From Blastococcus capsensis (GTDB lineage: Bacteria; Actinomycetota; Actinomycetes; Mycobacteriales; Geodermatophilaceae): DNA of 64,000 bases. A program made the position numbers and the translations under genes. The DNA lies in contig NZ_JASNNW010000010.1 in NCBI RefSeq assembly GCF_030165005.1, forward strand, positions 157,041-221,040, in the 5' to 3' direction. Positions within the stretch are counted from its first letter, which is position 1. Every line of letters starts with the position of its first letter. The notes below the pieces were generated by a model. The model saw nothing but the letters and a program-made list of their open reading frames with translations. It did not search any database and was not told where the DNA came from. This document shows positions 31,601-40,408 of this stretch, in pieces.

Positions 31601-33997
31601 GCGCTCGGCCTCCAGGTGGGCCAGTGTCGCGCTGAGGTGACTGACAGTCGTCGGGGTGTGCCCGTCGACTCGGACGGCATCGAGCAGGGGGCGTGCCTGC
31701 TTGATCGCCTTGCTGGTGAACGCGCCGATCTTCGCGGTGCCGTCTGCGTTGGTCTTGATGGGGCCGGTCTGCGAGACGTGCGCCTGCAAGTGCTGTGCCA
31801 GGGCTGCCAGCGCTCCACGGTCCACGGTCTGCGCGATCGTGACCTGGGTGGTTGGACCGAGGAAGTCGACTGCCGGACGTGTCGCGCCGACGAGTTCGCG
31901 TACGTGGCCGGCGCGCGCCGCCCACGTCGCGCCGCGGCCGGCACGGATGTCGCGCAGGGCCGTGTTCATCCATGACTCGTGGCGCTGCTCGAGTTCAGAG
32001 GTCCGGCGCGCGAGTTCGCGCATCCGGTCCCGCAGCCGGGCGCGAACTTCCGGTGCGAGCACGGAGATCGTTTCGAAGGCGGCATGGTCGCTGAGCGCGG
32101 AGTATGCGGCGGCACCCTGCTGCGCGGCTGCTTCGGCGTCGACGTGGGCGGCGAAAGTGTCGGGGGAGGGGAGGTTGTCCAGGCCGAGGAGGCGGTGGCC
32201 GGCCTCTGCCTCGTCGGCGGCGAGGGCGCTGTCGCGCATGAGTCGCAGCCAGCGCGTCGCTTCCTCCGTGCTCATGGGTGCGGGAGCGTCGGGGCGGGCG
32301 GTGACCAGTTCGGCGATCCAGCCCAGCTGTGCGGCCTGTTCCTGGTAGTTGAGGGCGATCGCGGCGAGCGTTCCGGTGTATCCGGCGTGCTCGTGCGCGC
32401 GTACCTCGGTGTGGCGGGCCTCGACGAGCTCGTGCCGGATCTGGGCGCGTTGGCGCCGCAGCGCGTCGATGCTCTCCAGGCAGTCGGCGATCGTCGCGTG
32501 GGCTTCTGCTGGGTTGTGATCGCTGGACCGTGCGGACAGCCGCTCGACTGCCACCTTGAGGTCGGCCATGTCGGATCGGTCGCTTCCGACGACGGCGACG
32601 GCGAGCGGCTTGATCGAGTCGGGTAGTTTTCCCCGGACCTCCTTGAGGGCGCGGTCGGTGTGTGCGGTGACCAGGACTCGCTTGCCCTGCGCCAGCAGGT
32701 GGGTGAGTAGAGCGGCCGCCGTGTGCGTCTTGCCGGTGCCGGGCGGCCCCTGGACAAGGGTTTGGGCCCGCCCGTCCACGCGGCGGACGATGTCGAGCTG
32801 GACCTGATTCAACGGCAGGGGGAGGAAGACCTCGCCGTCGACGTCCACCATCGCGCCCTCTGACGGTGCCGCGTCCGCGGAAGGTGGCACGTGGTCGGAG
32901 TCCAGCAACGGCAGCAGGCCGGACGGGACCGCGCCGCTTTCGGCAATCTCCGCCGCGATGGTGGTGAAGATGTCGACCAGGCCCATCTGCGACCGCTTGC
33001 GCACGATGATGGCTGGGGCGAACGCGGCGACGGGGGTGTCGGAGTAGCCGGGGATCTCGTCGTCGTCCCGGTACTCGCTGCTGGCGTCGAGGCTGTGCAC
33101 CAGGCGGCGGATGAGGTCGCCGGCGTCCGCCCGGTGCATCGGGTGCTGCTCGAAGTCGTGCGCCCGAGCGCGAACGTCGTTGACGTGTGCCGGGTTGGGC
33201 ACCAGCGACGGGTCCAACATGTCGAGTTCGACGGTCAGCGTCTCTTGGCCCGGCTGGGAGGACACGGTGATGGTGCCTGTGTCGTCGTCGAACGTGACGG
33301 TGGCGGGGCTGGTGATCACGTGGCGGCGTACCGCCGGGTGACCCGGCGGCTTCCAGGCGAGGCACCCCATGCCGAGGATCAGCTCGAGCTCCTCGGGGTG
33401 GGCGGTCACCTTCACGTATGTGGAGAAGAGCTCCGTGTACAGGCCCCGCACGGGCCGGTCGGTGCGCTCCTTCTCGGCCCATGCCGCCCACTTGGGCTGC
33501 CACAGTTCGTAGAGCTCCTGGACGTCCGGGTGGTCTTCGAGCGCCCACTCCGCGTCTGCCTCATCGGGCGAGCCGGCGTCGGGATGGGGGATGCGATCGC
33601 GAAGCAACGGCTCGGCGTCCGCGTTGTCGGCGGGGCCGTCCAGCCACGGTCGCAGCGACGGGGAAACGGGAGGTGCGGTCAGCGCGGGAATGCGGTGGAT
33701 CGTGAGCAGCGGTTGCTCGAGCTCTGGCTCGGCCGTGCGGTGCGCGGACGAGAGCCCGGCATGAACGGGCAGGCTTCCCATCCACAGCACTGATCCCTCG
33801 CGGAGGTACGCGTCAGTGGTCCGTGGCGGGGTGGTCTTGAGCATCTGCGCCCGTGCGAGAAACTCAAAGAGGCGCCGGCCACGGTCGGCGAGGTCGGCGT
33901 TGGCGACTGGCGCACGAGTCGCCGGATTGCCACCTACGGCATGCGCTTCCGTGTCCAACTGGTGTTGTCCTTCCAGCCACCCCTGCGGTCGCGACAT
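28622..33997 (-). CDS. giant SF1 helicase with Vsr-like endonuclease domain
   Basis: About 1,791 residues. After ~380 residues of N-terminal region comes a superfamily 1 (DNA2/NAM7-like) helicase: Walker A LVQGPPGTGKTHTAAALL (~410), a ~650-residue coiled-coil/helical insertion, Walker B FDVVIVDEASQAG (~1100), GDDKQVSP, and the C-terminal motifs DFQGSERDVVFLSMV and YNVAASRAKDQLWVF. Next (~1400-1490) is a very-short-patch-repair/PD-(D/E)XK-type nuclease: FEQRVYNRLVDRGF, NLDLVVVG, LAIECDGDTWHG. The C-terminus has a DUF3320-like helical domain. Such helicase-nuclease fusions are widespread in defence islands. The start at 33997 (MSRPQGWLEG) is chosen; an ATG at 34126 would add 43 unlikely residues. 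Confidence 0.82.
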   Translation of the reverse strand: MSRPQGWLEGQHQLDTEAHAVGGNPATRAPVANADLADRGRRLFEFLARAQMLKTTPPRTTDAYLREGSVLWMGSLPVHAGLSSAHRTAEPELEQPLLTIHRIPALTAPPVSPSLRPWLDGPADNADAEPLLRDRIPHPDAGSPDEADAEWALEDHPDVQELYELWQPKWAAWAEKERTDRPVRGLYTELFSTYVKVTAHPEELELILGMGCLAWKPPGHPAVRRHVITSPATVTFDDDTGTITVSSQPGQETLTVELDMLDPSLVPNPAHVNDVRARAHDFEQHPMHRADAGDLIRRLVHSLDASSEYRDDDEIPGYSDTPVAAFAPAIIVRKRSQMGLVDIFTTIAAEIAESGAVPSGLLPLLDSDHVPPSADAAPSEGAMVDVDGEVFLPLPLNQVQLDIVRRVDGRAQTLVQGPPGTGKTHTAAALLTHLLAQGKRVLVTAHTDRALKEVRGKLPDSIKPLAVAVVGSDRSDMADLKVAVERLSARSSDHNPAEAHATIADCLESIDALRRQRAQIRHELVEARHTEVRAHEHAGYTGTLAAIALNYQEQAAQLGWIAELVTARPDAPAPMSTEEATRWLRLMRDSALAADEAEAGHRLLGLDNLPSPDTFAAHVDAEAAAQQGAAAYSALSDHAAFETISVLAPEVRARLRDRMRELARRTSELEQRHESWMNTALRDIRAGRGATWAARAGHVRELVGATRPAVDFLGPTTQVTIAQTVDRGALAALAQHLQAHVSQTGPIKTNADGTAKIGAFTSKAIKQARPLLDAVRVDGHTPTTVSHLSATLAHLEAERQLAALDRAWPADVLIPAEDTLRERLQWHATELEQLDRLLALGQELAREEHRLAELGLARPDWNDMASVLAYASLVDAAGAHDAHAAASQPLQRLEARTTAVATWADAAPTVHQLHLAVCARDRDQYATAHARLARLHAVRELAADRDALTSRCRDAAPDLAEVLDEPSAPVWDERIPQLPDAWDWARTGAWILEQDSTDSNVLQAQIGAIESRLRRDIEVLAATRAWDHALSPSRLTGQSRADLTQYAQLVRRLGRGTGKYAIARRGEIRVAMDRCRPAVPVWIMPIYRIAEQLRISQNMFDVVIVDEASQAGLEATFLQYLAPKIVVIGDDKQVSPTAVGVDQQQLRDLANIYLHDDRYKASWQDPKRSLFDEANMRFGSKLTLVEHRRCVPEIIGFSNRIAYEPDNIRLVPVRQYGADRLEPIKAVHVVDGYEQGPSGNKVNPAEVDAIVAQLEKCLADPRYDGLTFGVVSLMGKTQARRIEAALLERIPAEEWTARDLRCGDAADFQGSERDVVFLSMVSAPEPGQRLGALTAEMYTQRYNVAASRAKDQLWVFHSVRLDQLPNPDDMRHHLLDYCYGVIGRTRAEEGDAASSPVPEDIRVEPFDSLFEQRVYNRLVDRGFTVIPQFPSNGYNLDLVVVGSKGKLAIECDGDTWHGPEAYERDLARQRDLERCGWQFFRIRESAFYVDQHAVLARLWATLDELDIRPSGWLAEVLVDEEDDEEPEPGTAAPEGVDASDLALFTVGGPDTAGAAVPEAVQEEMQEAEAGPPEASYTPELPSVAAHMQADLDDPGSSSSARPSLEPERRPALPVLPAYPAFEGGLVPALTATRAELVDALRDIVAIEGPVLGSRMHSAYVLASGGHRVDRQIAHALNAAISYAVRKGILIADNPLGQAGVKLRTYRLPGQNAVTVRQLGPRTLDQVPPMELACLLREAAAVSGWDSVESLFRDVLHRLGRGRLTGPAAQVLSAVVPLAKSLDEEHAADSLF

Positions 33998-34425
33998 GTT
34001 CGCATTCGTGACGACGAAGTTCCGGGAACCGCGATGGCTCGTGGCCCGGCGGGGTGACGCGGATTGGGCAGCCAGCCCGGCACACTGACCCACCGTGGTC
34101 GTCGTAGATGTGGCCTCGGCCTCCAACGGGTGACGTGCTGGCCGACGTGTTTACGGCGACGCCAGCGGGGTCGTCGTCGTGCCGCGTGGAGCATCTCGAC
34201 ACCGTCCTCGGCCTCACGCGTGCCGACGGCGCCGTGCGCGGGGACGACTGGCGTCCGGGGCGCAGCCCATCAATACCGTCGGCACCGGCTCGCCTGCTCC
34301 TTCGGGGACGAGTCGGTCGCGCCTGTTCCTCTTTGTGGCTGTTGCCTGAGAGCCTCGGTCCAGCGAGTCGGCGCAGGTCGGCGAGCAAGCTCCCTACCCG
34401 GTCCGGCACGTGTGAGGCACGCAGC
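33998..34425. promoter_or_regulatory. divergent promoter region of two helicase-nucleases
   Basis: A 428-base gap between two divergently transcribed giant genes. No coding signal was seen that is better than the alternative upstream starts of those genes. It must contain both promoters, though no clear -35/-10 pair stands out in the GC-rich sequence. Confidence 0.4.
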
Positions 34426-37400
34426 ATGGTCGAGCGCACGCTAACTCCCTCCAAGATCACGGCGTGGCTCGACTGCGGCGCGTACCTCGACCTCAAGCAC
34501 CAGGTCGAGGAGGGGCTGCGGGAGAAGCCGCCGGCGGGGATGAGCTCCTTTGCCCGGCTGCTCGCCGACAAGGGTCTCTCCCACGAGGAGGCGTGCCTGC
34601 AGGACTACGTCGACCGCGGGCTACGGGTGCGGACCGTCCCGGACCGGCTGCGCGGAGAATCGTTCGCCGCCTGGGTCGCGCGCATCGGCGATACCTTCGC
34701 CGGCGATGACTGGGACGTGCTCTACCAGGCGCCTCTCATGCACGACGGCATTCGCGGGATCGCCGACTTCCTGCTGCGAGTCGTGGCGCCCGACGGATCC
34801 GTCTCGGTCGAGCCGGTCGACGCCAAACTCGCCCGGCAGGAGGCCAAGCCCGCGCATGTATTGCAGCTGTCGTTCTACGCGGAGGCGATCGCCGCGGCGA
34901 CCGGGACGCGCCCCGAGCGCATGCACCTCTGGCTGGGCTCCGGCCAGGTCGAGTCGCTGCTGACGGCGGACTTCGCTGCCTACTGGCAGCGGCTGCGGAC
35001 TCGGCTGGCGCGCGTGCTCGACGTGGAGGTCACCACCGGTACCGCCGTGCCCGAGCCGTGCGATCACTGCGCGTTCTGCGAGTTCGCCGACGTCTGCGAC
35101 CACACCTGGCGCGACGCAGACTCTCTCGTGTACGTCGCCGGCCTGCGCAGCGTCGACCGGGTCCTGCTGCAGGAGGCGGCCGTGAGCACGCTCGCGGCTC
35201 TAGCCGACCACGTAGACGTGGTGCCCGGAATGCCGGAGCAGCGGCAGGCCCGCATCGTCACGCAGGCCCGGCTGCAGCGGCAGGCGCGGGAGCAGGGGGA
35301 GGGGCAGTCTCCGCCCTTCCTGCTCATCGAGGCAGGCGATGAGCCGGGACGGGGCAACGGCCTCGCCCTGTTGCCCGAGCCCGACGACGGCGACGTCTTC
35401 CTCGACTTTGAGGGGCACCCGTTCTGGCGCCCCGACGTGGGGCTGTTCTTCCTGCTCGGCCTCATCGAGTGCACCGCGCGCGGCGCCTGGCAGTACCGCA
35501 CCTGGTGGGCACACGACCAGGCGCAGGAAGGCGAGGCGGTGGCCGAGCTGATCGCCTACCTGCGGGAGCGCCGGGAGCAGTACCCCGGGATGCACGTCTA
35601 CCACTTCAACCACACCGAGCGGTCCTCGCTAGAGCGGCTGGCGTCGCAGCACGGCGTAGGCGAGGTCGCCCTCGAGGAACTCGTCGAGACCGGGGTTTTC
35701 GTCGACCTGCTTGTCCTCGCTCGCAGCGCCGTCCAGGTGGGCACCGAGTCCTACGGGCTCAAGGCGCTTGAGCAGCTGACCGGCTACGAGCGTGGCCACG
35801 ACATCGACAAGGGCGCCGGTGCCGTCGTCGAGTACGAGCGGTGGATGTCCACCGGAGCGGCGGACGCCTTGGACGCCATCGCCGCCTACAACGAGGACGA
35901 CGTTCGGGCGACCCGGGCGGTGCGCGACTGGCTCGTCGAGCACCGTCCGCCGGAGCTGCCCTGGCGGCCCGCCGTGCTCGACCCGGCCGACGACCTGCCC
36001 GAGCTCGACGCTCGCGTCGAGCAACTCCACGCCGCCGGCCTGGACACGCCGGAGCACCTGCTCGGCGACGTGCTCGGGTACTGGCGTCGGGAGTGGAAGG
36101 CGTACCTGGCCCCGCGGCTCGCCACCTGCACAGGTGACACCGCTGACCTGCTGGAGGACCCGTCGGTGCTCGCGGGGCTCGAGCCGGTCGGGCTGGTCGA
36201 GCGACGGCGCGCCAACGGCAACCCGATCACGCCGGCGATGCGATTCCGATTCCCGCCGCAGGAGTGCGGCGGTATCGAGACGGCGGTCCTGTTCCCCGTC
36301 GTCGACGGCCCACCCGCCTACGCCAGCGGCAGCCGGCTCGACGCCGACGCGGGTGAACTCGACCTGGTGTGGTCGGACGCGCTGGCCGAGCGCGGCGTTC
36401 TGCCGACGGTGGTCGCCGCGAACGAATGGATCTCCCCGAAGCCCAAGCCGGCGGCCCTGTCCGAGCTGGCGGATGCGGTACTGGACCCCGCGGCCACGCC
36501 CAGCCCTGTCGCCATGGCACTGCTGCGCCGCGACCTGCCCCGCTTCCTGCCCGGACGAGGGCCCTCGAGGGGCGTCTTCACCGACGACCTCGACGACATG
36601 CTCGCTTGGACGACAGCGCTGGACGGGACCTGCGTCGCCGTCCAAGGACCGCCCGGGACGGGCAAGACGTTCCGCGGAGCACGTCAGATCCACGCGCTCA
36701 TCACAGCCGGCAAGCGCGTCGGGATCACTGCCTTCAGCCACCACGCCATCGACAACTTGCTGGAAGCAGTTGTCGAGGTGTTCCAGGAGCGGGGGGAGCA
36801 GGACCGGCTGCAGGCGGTGAAGAAGGTCGGCAAGGCGGGAGCGGGCTCCCTGCCGAACGTCACCTACGTGTGCTCCAACAAGGCGGCCGCCAAGACGGGC
36901 TTCAATCTGGTGGCAGGGACCACCTGGCTCTTCTCCAGTTCGGACATGGCCACTCAGCCGGTCGACGTTCTCGTCGTGGACGAGGCGGGGCAGCTGTCGC
37001 TGGCCGACACCCTGGCCGCCTGCCGCTCTGCCCGCAACCTTCTGCTGCTCGGCGACCCCCTCCAGCTGCCCCAGGTGGCGCAGGCATCGCACCCCGGCAC
37101 CAGCGGCGGCAGCGCACTCCAGCACCTGTTGGGGGCAGCGGTGACCATGCCCCCGGACCGCGGCGTGTTCCTCACCGAGACCCGACGCATGCACCCTGAC
37201 GTCTGCACGTTCATCTCCGACAACATCTACGAGGGTCGCCTCAGCAGCCACATCAACTGCGCCGTTCAGGACACCGAGTTCGGCACCGGCCTGCGCTGGC
37301 TTCGGGCCGAGCACGAGGGGCACTCGACCCACGCAGCAGAGGAGGTCGAGTTGGTGCACGCCGAGATCCGGCGGCTACTCGGCACAAAGTGGGTGAACCA

Positions 37401-37782
37401 GCACGGCGAGGCGTCGCCGCTCACGGTCCGGGACTTTCTCGTCGTCGCGCCGTACAACGACCAGGTGAACCTGCTCCGGGAGCGCCTCGAGGCCGACCCC
37501 CTAACCCGGGGTGTAGCCGTCGGCTCTGTCGACAAGTTCCAGGGCCGGCAGGCAGCGGTGGTGCTTTTTAGCATGGCCACGTCTGGCGCACAGCACATGC
37601 CCCGCGGCGCGGACTTCCTGTTCTCGCGGAACCGGCTCAACGTCGCCATCAGCCGGGCCCGGTGCCTCGCGTACCTGGTCTGCACCGAGGAGCTGCTGGA
37701 CAGCCGGGGACGGGACGTGGAAGAGATGCGCCTCATCTCCACGCTGTGTGCGTTCGCTGCGTCAGCCAGACGGATGGAATAG
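34426..37782 (+). CDS. TM0106-family RecB-like nuclease fused to SF1 helicase
   Basis: An 1,118-residue protein. The N-terminal ~230 residues are a PD-(D/E)XK nuclease of the RecB/Cas4-like type: VEPVDAKLARQEAKPAHVLQ with D-x-K, and a cysteine cluster CDHCAFCEFADVCD (~212-225) that may hold an Fe-S cluster. An RNase H-like domain follows (DVFLDFEGHPFW, ~325). The C-terminal half is an SF1 helicase: VQGPPGTGKTFRGA (~740), VLVVDEAGQLSLAD, GDPLQLPQV, SVDKFQGRQAAVVLFS and LNVAISRARCLAYLV. It probably processes DNA ends. The ATG at 34426 begins the family-like MVERTLTPSKITAWLDC. It is divergent from the other giant helicase. Confidence 0.85.
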   Translation: MVERTLTPSKITAWLDCGAYLDLKHQVEEGLREKPPAGMSSFARLLADKGLSHEEACLQDYVDRGLRVRTVPDRLRGESFAAWVARIGDTFAGDDWDVLYQAPLMHDGIRGIADFLLRVVAPDGSVSVEPVDAKLARQEAKPAHVLQLSFYAEAIAAATGTRPERMHLWLGSGQVESLLTADFAAYWQRLRTRLARVLDVEVTTGTAVPEPCDHCAFCEFADVCDHTWRDADSLVYVAGLRSVDRVLLQEAAVSTLAALADHVDVVPGMPEQRQARIVTQARLQRQAREQGEGQSPPFLLIEAGDEPGRGNGLALLPEPDDGDVFLDFEGHPFWRPDVGLFFLLGLIECTARGAWQYRTWWAHDQAQEGEAVAELIAYLRERREQYPGMHVYHFNHTERSSLERLASQHGVGEVALEELVETGVFVDLLVLARSAVQVGTESYGLKALEQLTGYERGHDIDKGAGAVVEYERWMSTGAADALDAIAAYNEDDVRATRAVRDWLVEHRPPELPWRPAVLDPADDLPELDARVEQLHAAGLDTPEHLLGDVLGYWRREWKAYLAPRLATCTGDTADLLEDPSVLAGLEPVGLVERRRANGNPITPAMRFRFPPQECGGIETAVLFPVVDGPPAYASGSRLDADAGELDLVWSDALAERGVLPTVVAANEWISPKPKPAALSELADAVLDPAATPSPVAMALLRRDLPRFLPGRGPSRGVFTDDLDDMLAWTTALDGTCVAVQGPPGTGKTFRGARQIHALITAGKRVGITAFSHHAIDNLLEAVVEVFQERGEQDRLQAVKKVGKAGAGSLPNVTYVCSNKAAAKTGFNLVAGTTWLFSSSDMATQPVDVLVVDEAGQLSLADTLAACRSARNLLLLGDPLQLPQVAQASHPGTSGGSALQHLLGAAVTMPPDRGVFLTETRRMHPDVCTFISDNIYEGRLSSHINCAVQDTEFGTGLRWLRAEHEGHSTHAAEEVELVHAEIRRLLGTKWVNQHGEASPLTVRDFLVVAPYNDQVNLLRERLEADPLTRGVAVGSVDKFQGRQAAVVLFSMATSGAQHMPRGADFLFSRNRLNVAISRARCLAYLVCTEELLDSRGRDVEEMRLISTLCAFAASARRME

Positions 37783-37850
37783 CCAACGTCGGTCGTCGTG
37801 GCCGCGCAGTAGCGGTCGGCTGGCGCCTAAGTGGCTCGAGCGCAGGCACG

Positions 37851-37885
37851 AGGGCCGCCCGTCCAGACTGGGCGGGCGGCCCTTC
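37851..37885 (+). terminator. strong hairpin terminator
   Basis: AGGGCCGCCCG (37851-37861) and CGGGCGGCCCT (37873-37883) form an 11-bp perfect stem followed by TTCGTC, 68 bases after the RecB-like helicase gene. The rest of the 37783-38155 gap shows no gene and should contain the promoter of the TerB operon. Confidence 0.65.
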
Positions 37886-38155
37886 GTCGCGCCGTGCGCG
37901 GTGTCCGTGGCGTGTGAGACTCTGAGCGCCGTGCTCCGTCGGGCCGTCCGCGGGCGTGGGATGGGTTCGTCGCCGCGGTCGACGCGGTGGGGTGTCAGTG
38001 CGAGGTTCAGAACCGCTGCGGGTGCGGTTCCGAACTTTCATCCCCACGTGATCTGCTGATCCCGCACGACAGCGGCCTTGGTGACTAGCCTGCGCTTGTC
38101 GCAGACAGTCATCCCACCGCAACGGCGGGTGTGACATCGGAACGCGGGGGATGCA

Positions 38156-40408
38156 GTGGGTTTTCGGGACTGGTTCAAGCGAAGCGCGCCCTCCGCAGCT
38201 CCGGCGGCGCCTCCGGTCTCGAATCTCAGGTCGTCGGCACCGCCCGCTTCGGTGGCTGTTGCGCCGAGGTCAGCCAGCCCGCCCTCTACGGCGGCGGTCG
38301 GCAGGGCTGGCAGGGACGGGTGGGTTCCGCCGGGGGCTGCGGTGACAGTCGGCTCGCAGAGCCTGCCCGGCGGGATGCTGTACGTCGGTCGACAGTTGGC
38401 GGCCGCCGTCGGCTACGGCCCGGACCCGGCCCTCATCGACCCGCGGCTCCCGCTGGACTTCCGCCGGCCCGACTGGGCGGCTGGGAGCGTGGGGTACTGG
38501 CCTTCCTACAGCGACATCACGCCCGGCGCCCGCGCCGCGTACCTGACGTGGCTGGCCGACGGCCGACGCGCACCGAACGCGCCGATCAGTTGGCCGTTCC
38601 TCTTCTTCTACGGCCTCGAACGTCGGGTGCTCGTCGACGCCGCCAAGGGCGAGGACATCAGTGACGAGCTGCCGGCTATCGCCGCCGAGGTTCGGCGACT
38701 GCTCGACCTCTACGGTGACAACGGGTCCTTTCGCGGCTATGCGACACGGTTCCTGCAGCTGCTGGACTTCTACGCGATGAGCACCGGCGATGTCTCCGTT
38801 CCTGCGCGCACCGGCAACCCCTGGGACGTCCCGATGGCCCTGCGGGTCGGTCTGGGAGAGCTCGCGGTCGACGGGACACCGGTCTCCGCCGACTGGGCCC
38901 TGGCGTGGGCCCACTACCACCCGGAAATTCACCTGCGGACCCCGGCAACCCGCTGCGCGGCCGAGTTCGAAGCTCTGTTCCGTGCCAGGTACACCGAACG
39001 GCACGGACCCGGGCTCCCGGTCAGGGCGACAACCAAGACGCTGAAGCTCGATTACTACTCGGCCAGTGCAGGAATCGGCCAAGCTGCGTTGTCGACAACG
39101 CTGCCCGACGTCCTCACGCAGGCGGGTCCGAGCAAGAAGCTCGCCGCGCTCGTGGAGGACTGCACCACGAGCCTGGACGCCTACAGCCGCTATCTGGGAC
39201 GCAATCCTGACGCGCGCGGAACGCTGCCGGCGGCCGCGCTCCTGCCGCCAGAGCTCGCGGACAGCGCCGGCGGCGACGACCTGGCCCGCCTGAACTCGTT
39301 CGTCAACGCGGCGCTCGACGGGCAGGCCAGCGCAGTCGTTGGCGCTGGTGAGCTGCTCGCGTACTGGCCGCTGGCCACACCGGGCAAGGTCGCGAAGGCC
39401 GAGGCTGTCACGCTGGCACAGCTGCTGAGCGCCCGCGGGATCGGCTTGGAACCCGACGTCCGTCACGGGGGGCCGGTGCAGGACCCTGCCGGGGTTGTGG
39501 TGCTGTTCCGCGCCGAGCCCGGCCAGCCCGCCTCTCCAAGTCCGGAGTACCAGGCCGCGGCGCTGCTGATGCACCTCGCGTCAGTAGTCAGCACCGCCGA
39601 CGGGCACGCCTCGGATGCGGAGATCTCCCACCTGCTGGCGCACCTCGAGGCCGCCATGGGATTCGGGGCAGCCGAACGCGCCCGGCTGCAAGCCCACCTG
39701 CGCTGGCTGCTGGCGACTCCGGTGAAGCTGACCGGCCTCACCAAGCGGCTCGCCGCACTGGACCAGGGGCAGCGCGAGAACATCGGGGACTTTCTCACCA
39801 CGGTCGCGGCCACCGACGGGCACGTGAACCCGGAGGAGATCAAGATCCTCACGAAGATCTTCAAGCTGCTCGGCTTGGATCCTGCGTCGGTCTACAGCCG
39901 CGTCCACGCGGCGACGACCGGCGGCGTCAGGATCGCCGCGGTCGGGCCTGTGACGGTCAGGGCCTCCTCGCCAGGCGCGCATGCCTACGCCATCCCACCG
40001 GCTCCGGCTGCCCGACCCGACCCCGGCGCATCCCGCGACCTGGCCGGGCCCGTGCAGCTCGACGCGGCGACGGTCGCAGCCAAGCTCGCCGAAACCTCAG
40101 CGGTCACCGCGCTGCTCGGTTCCATCTTCACCGACGAGGAACCGACACCCCCGTCGCTGCCCGCCGCGACGGGGCCCACCATCGCCGGACTCGACGCTGC
40201 CCACTCGACGCTGCTGACGGTGCTCGCTGGCCGCCGCAGCTGGGCCCGAGTCGAGCTCGAAGCCGAGTGCGCCGGTCTGGGACTGCTGCCCGACGGCGCC
40301 GTGGACACCTTGAACGAAGCCGCCTACGAGCGGGTCGGTGACCCGCTCGTCGACGGTGATGACCCCATCACGATCGACCCCGGCGTAGCCCAGGAGATGC
40401 AGGCATGA
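38156..40408 (+). CDS. TerB_N/TerB/TerB_C domain protein
   Basis: A 750-residue protein. After a proline-rich N-terminus (MGFRDWFKRSAPSAAPAAPP) comes a TerB_N-type region (GGMLYVGRQLAAAVGYGPDP ... YLTWLADGRRAPNAPISWPF, then FFYGLERRVLVDA), which is the typical signature. A central helical region leads to two TerB-like helical segments: MHLASVVSTADGHASDAEI (~475) and FLTTVAATDGHVNPEEIKIL (~545), and a TerB_C-like end. TerB-family proteins bind metal and act as scaffolds in stress and anti-phage systems. The GTG start at 38156 has GGGGG five bases upstream. The stop overlaps the next start by four bases (ATGA), so the three genes form one operon. Confidence 0.82.
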   Translation: MGFRDWFKRSAPSAAPAAPPVSNLRSSAPPASVAVAPRSASPPSTAAVGRAGRDGWVPPGAAVTVGSQSLPGGMLYVGRQLAAAVGYGPDPALIDPRLPLDFRRPDWAAGSVGYWPSYSDITPGARAAYLTWLADGRRAPNAPISWPFLFFYGLERRVLVDAAKGEDISDELPAIAAEVRRLLDLYGDNGSFRGYATRFLQLLDFYAMSTGDVSVPARTGNPWDVPMALRVGLGELAVDGTPVSADWALAWAHYHPEIHLRTPATRCAAEFEALFRARYTERHGPGLPVRATTKTLKLDYYSASAGIGQAALSTTLPDVLTQAGPSKKLAALVEDCTTSLDAYSRYLGRNPDARGTLPAAALLPPELADSAGGDDLARLNSFVNAALDGQASAVVGAGELLAYWPLATPGKVAKAEAVTLAQLLSARGIGLEPDVRHGGPVQDPAGVVVLFRAEPGQPASPSPEYQAAALLMHLASVVSTADGHASDAEISHLLAHLEAAMGFGAAERARLQAHLRWLLATPVKLTGLTKRLAALDQGQRENIGDFLTTVAATDGHVNPEEIKILTKIFKLLGLDPASVYSRVHAATTGGVRIAAVGPVTVRASSPGAHAYAIPPAPAARPDPGASRDLAGPVQLDAATVAAKLAETSAVTALLGSIFTDEEPTPPSLPAATGPTIAGLDAAHSTLLTVLAGRRSWARVELEAECAGLGLLPDGAVDTLNEAAYERVGDPLVDGDDPITIDPGVAQEMQA

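Noticed and set aside
28622..34126. Upstream ATG at 34126 for the giant helicase
   Set aside because: The 43 extra residues are threonine/arginine-rich and fall in the divergent promoter region.
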